From contig NZ_JACEHE010000019.1 of the NCBI RefSeq assembly GCF_013778455.1, forward strand, positions 1-64,000: a stretch of DNA of 64,000 bases. The letters are read 5' to 3'. Made by a program: the position numbers and the translations under genes. Position 1 is the stretch's first letter. Every line of letters starts with the position of its first letter. The notes beneath the pieces were generated by a model that ran no database searches, had not been told where the DNA came from, and worked only from the letters and a program-made list of their open reading frames with translations. This document shows, piece after piece, positions 58,534 through 64,000 of this stretch. The DNA comes from Streptomyces himalayensis subsp. himalayensis. Lineage in GTDB: Bacteria; Actinomycetota; Actinomycetes; Streptomycetales; Streptomycetaceae.

Positions 58534-58887
58534 ATGCCGCAACAACCATCCTCACTGTTCCTGACCGTCACCGGAGATTCCCTGATAGCGGCCGCGGTGC
58601 CGCGCGCCCCGGGCCCTCGCGGACGACGAGCCACCGCGGGCCTTGGCTGACGACGAGTCGGCGCGGGCACGGACGGACGACGAGCCACCGCGGGCCTTGG
58701 CGGACGACGAGCCACCGCAGCCCTGCCCGGAGGCGTCGCCTGCGGCTCGGCCCTGGGCGGGTGGGCAGCCGAGCACGTGTCGGCCGCGGCGGGATACGGC
58801 GTGCCGGTCGCCGCGGCCGCAATCGCGCTCCTGATCTCATGTTCCGCCGCTCGCGCATCCGCCAGAAATTCCCGTCCAGCCCATTGA
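58534..58887 (+). pseudogene. Decayed membrane-protein (probably MFS C-terminus) remnant with internal stop
   Basis: In one frame from ATG 58534 the translation begins MPQQPSSLFLTVTGDSLIAA, reaches a TGA at 58648-58650, then continues in the same frame through GRRATAGLG repeats to LPGGVACGSALGGWAAEHVS then AAAGYGVPVAAAAIALLI, ending at TGA 58885-58887. The C-terminal part resembles the last helices of MFS exporters. The stop sits in a repeat unit where sister units have GGA, so one base change explains it. The family match is weak. Confidence 0.45.
58620..58727. repeat. Four 27-bp tandem units inside the decayed gene
   Basis: CGGACGACGAGCCACCGCGG begins at 58620, 58674 and 58701, with a diverged unit at 58647 (CTGACGACGAG). 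The 27-bp period keeps frame (GRRATAGLG). The T in the second unit makes the internal stop. Confidence 0.75.
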
Positions 58888-58918
58888 CGCACCCGCAGCG
58901 CGCACATAAGTTCCCCCA

Positions 58919-58957
58919 TCGAAGCGCTTCGACGGTGATCGTCGAAACGATTCGACG
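58919..58957. promoter_or_regulatory. Two LacI-type operators upstream of the ABC-GH31 operon
   Basis: TCGAAGCGCTTCGA (58919-58932) is a perfect 14-bp palindrome with a central CG, the usual LacI/GalR-family form. CGTCGAAACGATTCGACG (58940-58957) is a second near-palindrome. Further TTCGAC half-sites follow at 58961 and 58971. They lie 80-120 bases before the binding-protein start. A LacI-family regulator gene is not in the window. Confidence 0.65.
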
Positions 58958-59035
58958 GGATTCGACTGCATTCGACAGCACGGCGTCACGCGATCCACCC
59001 GCAAGTGATCTCTCCACTCCCTTCGGAGGCACTGG

Positions 59036-60325
59036 ATGTTGACGGCACGAAGGCGTGCGGCGGCAGTGGCGGCGGTTCTTTCGGGAACCCTGCTCCTGGC
59101 CTCCTGCGGCGACTCAGACAGCGGCTCGTCCGATGCGAAGACCCTCAAGCTCTGGCATTACGAGGGCCCGGACAGCGCGATGGCCCAGGCCTGGAACGAG
59201 GCGATCAAGGAATTCGAAAAGACGCACCCCGGTGTGAAGGTGAAGTTCGAGGAGAAAGGCTTCGAGCAGATCCAGAAGACCGCCCCGATGGTGCTGAACT
59301 CGGACGACGCGCCCGATCTCATGGAGTACAACAAGGGCAACGCGACGGCCGGTCTGCTTTCCAAGCAGGGACTGCTCACCGATATGACGGCCGAGGTCGA
59401 GAAGCGCGGGTGGGACAAGCTGATCGCGCCGAGCGTCCGCACCACCAGCCAGTACGACGCCAAGGGCGTGATGGGGTCCGGCAACTGGTACGGCATCCCG
59501 AACTACGCCGAGTACACGATGGTGTACTACAACAAGGACCTCTTCAAGAAGTACGACATCGCCGAGCCGAAGACTCTCGACGAACTCACCGACGCCATGG
59601 ACACCTTCGTGAAGAACGGCGTCACGCCGCTCGCGAATGCCGGTGCCGAGTACATGGCTCAGCAGTACCTTTACCAGCTCGCGCTCTCCAAGGCGGACCG
59701 CTCCTGGGTGGATTCGTACGAGCTCTACAAGGGCAAGACGGACTTCCACGACGCCGCCTGGACCCATGGTGCCGAGACCTTCGCGGACTGGGTGAAGAAG
59801 GGCTACATAGCGAAGAGTTCGAGCGGCACCAAGGCCGAGGACGCGGGCGTCGCATTCATTGCTGGCAAGAATCCCATTCTGTTCTCCGGCAGTTGGTGGT
59901 TCGGCCGGTTCAAGGCCGAGATCAAGTACGACTGGGGCACCTTCCTGTGGCCCGATTCGAAGATGACGCTCGGTTCCGGCGGAAATCTGTGGGTGGTGCC
60001 GAAGGGCGCCAAGAACAAGGATCTCGCCTACGACTTCATCGACATCACGATGAAGAAGAAGTACCAGAACCTGCTCGGCAACAAGGGCGGTGTCCCGGTC
60101 GCGGCCGACGCGTCCGCCATCACCGACGAGCAGTCCAAGGCCCTCATCGAGAACTTCAACACGCTGTCCGCGAATGACGGCCTGGCCTTCTATCCGGACT
60201 GGCCCGTCCCCGGTTTCTACGACGTCCTCGTCTCCGAGACGCAGAAGCTCATCACGGGCAAGGCCACGCCGGACGCGTATCTCGACGCGCTGCAGAAGGC
60301 CTACGACGACGGTGTGCCGCAGTAA
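59036..60325 (+). CDS. Sugar-binding lipoprotein of a CUT1 ABC importer
   Basis: 429 residues. Signal peptide with lipobox LLASC, Cys24. The mature core reads LKLWHYEGPDSAMAQAWNEA, PDLMEYNKGNATAGLLSKQG and NWYGIPNYAEYTMVYYNKDLF, typical of sugar-binding family 1. GGAGG is not obvious; TTCGGAGGCACTGG lies before the ATG, giving GGAGG about eight bases upstream. It is the first gene of a four-gene operon ending in a GH31 enzyme, so alpha-xylosides or alpha-glucosides are the inferred ligand. Confidence 0.88.
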   Translation: MLTARRRAAAVAAVLSGTLLLASCGDSDSGSSDAKTLKLWHYEGPDSAMAQAWNEAIKEFEKTHPGVKVKFEEKGFEQIQKTAPMVLNSDDAPDLMEYNKGNATAGLLSKQGLLTDMTAEVEKRGWDKLIAPSVRTTSQYDAKGVMGSGNWYGIPNYAEYTMVYYNKDLFKKYDIAEPKTLDELTDAMDTFVKNGVTPLANAGAEYMAQQYLYQLALSKADRSWVDSYELYKGKTDFHDAAWTHGAETFADWVKKGYIAKSSSGTKAEDAGVAFIAGKNPILFSGSWWFGRFKAEIKYDWGTFLWPDSKMTLGSGGNLWVVPKGAKNKDLAYDFIDITMKKKYQNLLGNKGGVPVAADASAITDEQSKALIENFNTLSANDGLAFYPDWPVPGFYDVLVSETQKLITGKATPDAYLDALQKAYDDGVPQ

Positions 60326-61299
60326 TGACCGTGCTCGCCGAACGGAGCGGCGGGGGCCGGGTGACCGGTAAGTCCCGGACTGCCGGGCGGCCCCCGCACC
60401 GCCCCCGCCGCAACTCGTACGCGCTCTTCCTGCTCCCCGGAGCTCTCGCGTTCCTGGCGATCGTCGTCCTGCCGTTCCTGATGAACACCGGTGTGAGCTT
60501 CACGGACTGGCAGGGCGTGGGGTCGCCGAAGTGGACGGGGCTCGACAACTACCGCAGGCTCCTCGAGGACGAAGCGTTCTGGGAGTCGTTCCGGCACAGC
60601 CTCGCGATGGTCGTGGCGATGGCGGTCGTGCCGACCGCCATCGGCCTGGTCGTCGCAGCGGCCCTCTTCGACTTCGTCGCCAAGCACTTCGGCTCGAAGA
60701 CGGCGGCCGTCCTGCGGGCCTGCTTCTATCTGCCGCAGGTGCTGCCGATCGCGGTCGCCGGCATCGTGTGGAGCTGGATCCTCGCGCCCGAGAACGGCTC
60801 GCTGAACGAGCTGCTGAAGACGGTCGGGCTCGGCTCGCTCCAGCAGGACTGGCTCGGCGATCCCGACATCGCGCTCTACAGCGTCATGGGCGTGATGGTC
60901 TGGGTGCAGATCGGCTTCCCGCTGGTGGTCTTCATGGCGGGGCTGCAGCGCGTCGACCCCCAGCTGTACGAGGCCGCCGAGCTGGACGGCGCCGGCTGGT
61001 GGCAGCGGTTCTGGCACGTCACGCTGCCGCAGATCCGCCCGGAGATCTATGTCGTCATGCTGTGGTGCACGATCGCGGCACTCAAGGTGTTCGGCGCGGT
61101 GTACGTGCTCACCAAGGGCGGTCCCGGCGGGGCGACCAATGTCCCCTCGTACTTCTCGTTCCAGAACTTCTTCGAGAAGACGCAGGTCGGCTACGGCTCG
61201 GCGGTCGCCACCGTGCTGACCGTGATCATCCTGGCGCTGGCCCTGGTGGCCCTGCGTCTGCAGACCCGCGCTGAGGACGCCGAGGAGGGAGCCCGATGA
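60325..61299 (+). CDS. Sugar ABC transporter permease, CUT1 (MalF type)
   Basis: 324 residues, six helices after a basic head (GKSRTAGRPPHRPRRNSY). EAA loop: QLYEAAELDGAGWWQRFWHVTLPQI. Its ATG shares one base with the upstream stop (TAATG). The next permease gene overlaps its end by ATGA. Confidence 0.9.
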   Translation: MTVLAERSGGGRVTGKSRTAGRPPHRPRRNSYALFLLPGALAFLAIVVLPFLMNTGVSFTDWQGVGSPKWTGLDNYRRLLEDEAFWESFRHSLAMVVAMAVVPTAIGLVVAAALFDFVAKHFGSKTAAVLRACFYLPQVLPIAVAGIVWSWILAPENGSLNELLKTVGLGSLQQDWLGDPDIALYSVMGVMVWVQIGFPLVVFMAGLQRVDPQLYEAAELDGAGWWQRFWHVTLPQIRPEIYVVMLWCTIAALKVFGAVYVLTKGGPGGATNVPSYFSFQNFFEKTQVGYGSAVATVLTVIILALALVALRLQTRAEDAEEGAR

Positions 61300-62171
61300 G
61301 CGGGGCCACGCTGAGCGGGCGCGCTACGACCAGGGGCTCCAGGAGCCCGATGGCCGCCGTCCGCAGATATCCCGTCCTTGCCGCTCTCGTCATCGCGGCC
61401 GTCTTCATGATCCTGCCGTTCCTGATCGTCACGATCAACGCGGTCAAATCACCCGCCGAGTACTCCGCGAACGGCCCCCTCAGCCTGCCCGACGGCCTCT
61501 ATCTCGACGGCCTGAAGGACTTCTGGGAGCGCGTCGACTTCGGGCAGAAGCTCGTCAACTCCCTGCTGATCAGCGGCTCTGTGGCGGTCGGCGCGGTCGT
61601 CCTGTCGGTCCTCAACGCGTACGCGATCGGCGTCGGCCGCATCAAGGGCCGTCCCTGGGTGCTCGCCTTCTTCGTCCTGGCGAACATGCTGCCGCAGGAG
61701 GCCCTGGTCTACCCCGTTTACTACCTGTCCAAGGAAGTCGGCCTCTACGACACCCGGCTGAGCGTCATCATCGTGTTCGTCGTCATCCAGTCCGCCTTCG
61801 GGACGTATCTGCTGTCGTCCATCCTCGGCCAGTTCCCGCGCGAAATTATCGAGGCGGCCCAGATCGACGGCGCGAACAAGTGGCAGGTCCTGTGGCGGAT
61901 CGTCGTCCCGGTCAGCCGCCCCACGATGGGGGTGCTGATGGTCCTGTTCTTCATCTGGACCTGGAACGAGTTCCTGCTGCCACTGGTCATGCTGATCTCC
62001 AACGACAACCAGACGGTGTCGGTGGCGCTCGGCGTCCTCCAGGGCCAGCGCCTGATGGACGCCACGATGACGAACGCGGCCGCTCTGCTCGGCGTACTGC
62101 CCGCCATCGTCTTCTTCCTCGTCTTCCAGCGGACGCTCACCCGCGGCATCGCCGTGGGCGCGGTCAAGTAA
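61296..62171 (+). CDS. Sugar ABC transporter permease, CUT1 (MalG type)
   Basis: 291 residues, six helices. EAA loop: EIIEAAQIDGANKWQVLWRIVVPV. The first periplasmic loop (YSANGPLSLPDGLYLDGLKDFWERVDFG) is typical. Start ATG overlaps the previous stop. As in the hexosaminidase operon, no ATPase gene is present, so a shared multi-sugar ATPase (MsiK) is likely. Confidence 0.9.
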   Translation: MSGATLSGRATTRGSRSPMAAVRRYPVLAALVIAAVFMILPFLIVTINAVKSPAEYSANGPLSLPDGLYLDGLKDFWERVDFGQKLVNSLLISGSVAVGAVVLSVLNAYAIGVGRIKGRPWVLAFFVLANMLPQEALVYPVYYLSKEVGLYDTRLSVIIVFVVIQSAFGTYLLSSILGQFPREIIEAAQIDGANKWQVLWRIVVPVSRPTMGVLMVLFFIWTWNEFLLPLVMLISNDNQTVSVALGVLQGQRLMDATMTNAAALLGVLPAIVFFLVFQRTLTRGIAVGAVK

Positions 62172-62187
62172 GGGGTGTACGAAGCCC

Positions 62188-64000
62188 ATGAAGTTCACCG
62201 ACGGCTACTGGCTGCTGCGCGAAGGGGTCACCGCCGCCTACCCGGTCCAGGTCCTCGACGTCACCTCCGACGACCCGGGCACCCTGCAGATCCACGCCCC
62301 GACCCAGCCCATCCGCCACCGCGGTGACCTGCTGAAGGGACCGGTCGTGACCATCAGTGCGCACGCCCCGATGCCCGACGTCATCGGCGTCACCCTCACC
62401 CACTTCGAGGGCGAGGAGGAGCGCGGCCCCCGCTTCACGGTGAACACCGAGGATTTCGGCTCGCACGTCTCGTACGACGAGGAGCACGCCCTGCTGACGG
62501 CGGGAGCGCTGTCCGTACGCGTGGCCCGCACCGGACCCTGGCACGTCGACTTCCTGGCGGGCGGCCGGACGCTGACCACCAGCGGCACCAAGGCCATGGG
62601 CATCATGCGGGACGCGGACGGCGGGCACTACCTGCGCGAGCAGCTCAACCTCGGCGTCGGCACCTCGGTGTTCGGGCTCGGCGAGCGCTTCGGGCCGCTG
62701 GTCAAGAACGGCCAGGTCGTCGACATGTGGAACGCGGACGGCGGCACGGCCACCGAACAGGCCTACAAGAACGTGCCGTTCTACCTCACAGACGCGGGCT
62801 ACGGCGTCTTCGTCGACCACCCCGGAAAGGTGTCCTTCGAGGTCGGCTCGGAGGTGGTGTCCCGCGTCCAGTTCAGCGCCGAGACGCAAGCGCTGACGTA
62901 CTACGTGATCTACGGGCCGACCCCGAAGGAGATCCTGCGCAAGTACACGGCGCTCACCGGTCGGCCCGCGCTGCCGCCCGCCTGGTCGTTCGGGCTGTGG
63001 CTGTCGACGTCCTTCACCACCTCCTACGACGAGCAGACGGTGTCGTCGTTCATCGACGGCATGCGCGAGCGGGACCTGCCGCTGTCGGTGTTCCACTTCG
63101 ACTGCTTCTGGATGCGCGAGTTCAACTGGTGTGATTTCGAATGGGATCCGCGCGTCTTCCCGGACCCTGAGGGCATGGTGTCCCGGCTGAAGGACCGGGG
63201 CCTGCACATCTGCGTCTGGATCAACCCTTACATCGCGCAGCGGTCGCCGCTGTTCGCGGAGGGCAAGGCGCTCGGGCATCTGCTGAGGAAGCCCGACGGC
63301 AGCGTGTGGCAGTGGGATCTGTGGCAGCCGGGCATGGCGCTGGTCGACTTCACCAGCCCTGCCGCCCGTGACTGGTACGCGGCGAAGCTGGAGGCGCTGC
63401 TCGCGCAGGGCGTCGACTGCTTCAAGACCGACTTCGGCGAGCGCATCCCCGTCGACGTCGCCTACGCGGACGGCTCGGACCCCGAGCGGATGCACAACTA
63501 CTACACGTACCTCTACAACCGCACCGTCTTCGATGTGCTCCGCAAACACAGGGGCGAGGGCGAGGCCGTCGTCTTCGCGCGCTCGGCGACCGCGGGCAGC
63601 CAGCAGTTCCCGGTGCACTGGGGCGGCGACTGCGAGGCGACGTACGAGTCGATGGCCGAGTCGCTGCGCGGCGGTCTCTCGCTCGGCCTGTCGGGCTTCG
63701 GCTACTGGAGCCACGACATCGGCGGCTTCGAGGGCACTCCGTCACCCGCGCTGTTCAAGCGGTGGATCGCCTTCGGGCTGCTGTCCTCGCACAGCAGGCT
63801 GCACGGCTCCTCGTCGTACCGCGTGCCGTGGCTCTTCGACGAGGAGGCCGTGGACGTCCTGCGGCTGTTCACCAAGCTCAAGCTGCGGCTCATGCCGTAT
63901 CTCTACGAGGCCGCTCGCACCGCGCACGCCGAGGGCGTTCCGATGATGCGGGCGATGGTGCTGGAGTTCCCGGACGATCCGGGGTGCGCGCATCTGGAGC
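62188..64000 (+). CDS. GH31 alpha-xylosidase / alpha-glucosidase (YicI type), truncated by the window edge
   Basis: 604 codons are visible from ATG 62188; the gene continues past 64000 (family length about 700-770). The catalytic nucleophile is Asp415 in FKTDFGERIP and the acid/base is Asp481 in HWGGDCEATYESM, matching YicI positions closely. Other segments are WSFGLWLSTSFTTSY, FHFDCFWMREFNWCDFEWD and GFGYWSHDIGGFEG. No signal peptide, so it acts on imported oligosaccharide. The sequence FHFDCFWMREFNWCDFEWD favours alpha-xylosidase over alpha-glucosidase. It is the last visible gene of the LacI-operator-linked ABC operon. Confidence 0.9.
   Translation, partial: MKFTDGYWLLREGVTAAYPVQVLDVTSDDPGTLQIHAPTQPIRHRGDLLKGPVVTISAHAPMPDVIGVTLTHFEGEEERGPRFTVNTEDFGSHVSYDEEHALLTAGALSVRVARTGPWHVDFLAGGRTLTTSGTKAMGIMRDADGGHYLREQLNLGVGTSVFGLGERFGPLVKNGQVVDMWNADGGTATEQAYKNVPFYLTDAGYGVFVDHPGKVSFEVGSEVVSRVQFSAETQALTYYVIYGPTPKEILRKYTALTGRPALPPAWSFGLWLSTSFTTSYDEQTVSSFIDGMRERDLPLSVFHFDCFWMREFNWCDFEWDPRVFPDPEGMVSRLKDRGLHICVWINPYIAQRSPLFAEGKALGHLLRKPDGSVWQWDLWQPGMALVDFTSPAARDWYAAKLEALLAQGVDCFKTDFGERIPVDVAYADGSDPERMHNYYTYLYNRTVFDVLRKHRGEGEAVVFARSATAGSQQFPVHWGGDCEATYESMAESLRGGLSLGLSGFGYWSHDIGGFEGTPSPALFKRWIAFGLLSSHSRLHGSSSYRVPWLFDEEAVDVLRLFTKLKLRLMPYLYEAARTAHAEGVPMMRAMVLEFPDDPGCAHLE

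Overview
The window looks like a stretch of chromosome from a Streptomyces or a very close relative. GC is very high with strong third-position bias, GTG and TTG starts are common, genes overlap by ATGA/GTGA, and the gene set is typical of the genus: tRNA-Cys(GCA), HU, murA, malic enzyme, HelD, an ECF sigma/anti-sigma pair, NnaR-NarK and MatAB. From memory, the order from the hpd gene to the mat genes matches the conserved core region of S. coelicolor around SCO2927-SCO2963. No phage, large mobile island or biosynthetic cluster is visible.

Layout. 1-5.3 kb: the 3' remnant of an immune-inhibitor-A protease gene (truncated), a small membrane protein, two RDD membrane proteins and an FAD-linked oxidase. 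5.3-8.6 kb: a membrane-anchored TPR protein, hpd (tyrosine catabolism) and a divergent Lrp/AsnC regulator. 8.6-12.6 kb: a four-gene OpuC-type quaternary-amine ABC operon. 12.6-18.1 kb: a secreted Lon-like protease, a MenC/N-acylamino-acid racemase with a GNAT partner, and PucR and IclR regulators. 18.4-22.6 kb: a DEAD-family helicase, a Phd/Doc-type toxin-antitoxin pair and an MFS exporter. 22.8-25.1 kb: tRNA-Cys with its terminator, an exported carbonic anhydrase, a SUKH-4 protein and a P-loop kinase pseudogene. 25.1-30.5 kb: a xanthine-dehydrogenase-type operon (FAD, 2Fe-2S, molybdopterin subunits), whose 2Fe-2S subunit carries a repeat-rich N-terminal extension of about 500 residues. 30.8-35.7 kb: a chito-oligosaccharide-type ABC operon with a GH20 hexosaminidase and a probable DasR (dre) site. 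36-48.5 kb: housekeeping core (DUF3039, YqgE, murA, hupA, malic enzyme, HelD, rsuA-sigU, CGNR protein, GNAT) and nnaR. 48.7-52.4 kb: narK, a VapBC-like pair and a DUF2975-XRE-microprotein cassette. 52.5-57.1 kb: acyltransferase-matB-matA for surface glycan synthesis. 57.2-64 kb: a LysR regulator, a MITE, a decayed transporter fragment and an ABC-GH31 operon preceded by LacI-type operators; the GH31 gene runs off the right edge.

The most interesting signals are not single genes. A 174-bp MITE at 47,029-47,202 flanked by a TA duplication splits an antitoxin gene, and removing it restores a 74-codon frame exactly. A second MITE at 58,258-58,474 has different terminal repeats but the same internal core, interrupted by GGGGGCACCTCCC repeat elements. 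At least four genes carry short tandem duplications straddling their stop codons, and a fifth array starts 10 bp after murA. The window is also marked by gene decay: a truncated InhA, a kinase with an internal deletion, a remnant with in-frame 27-bp repeats, and a split antitoxin. All functional calls come from motif recognition by eye; no database search was run.
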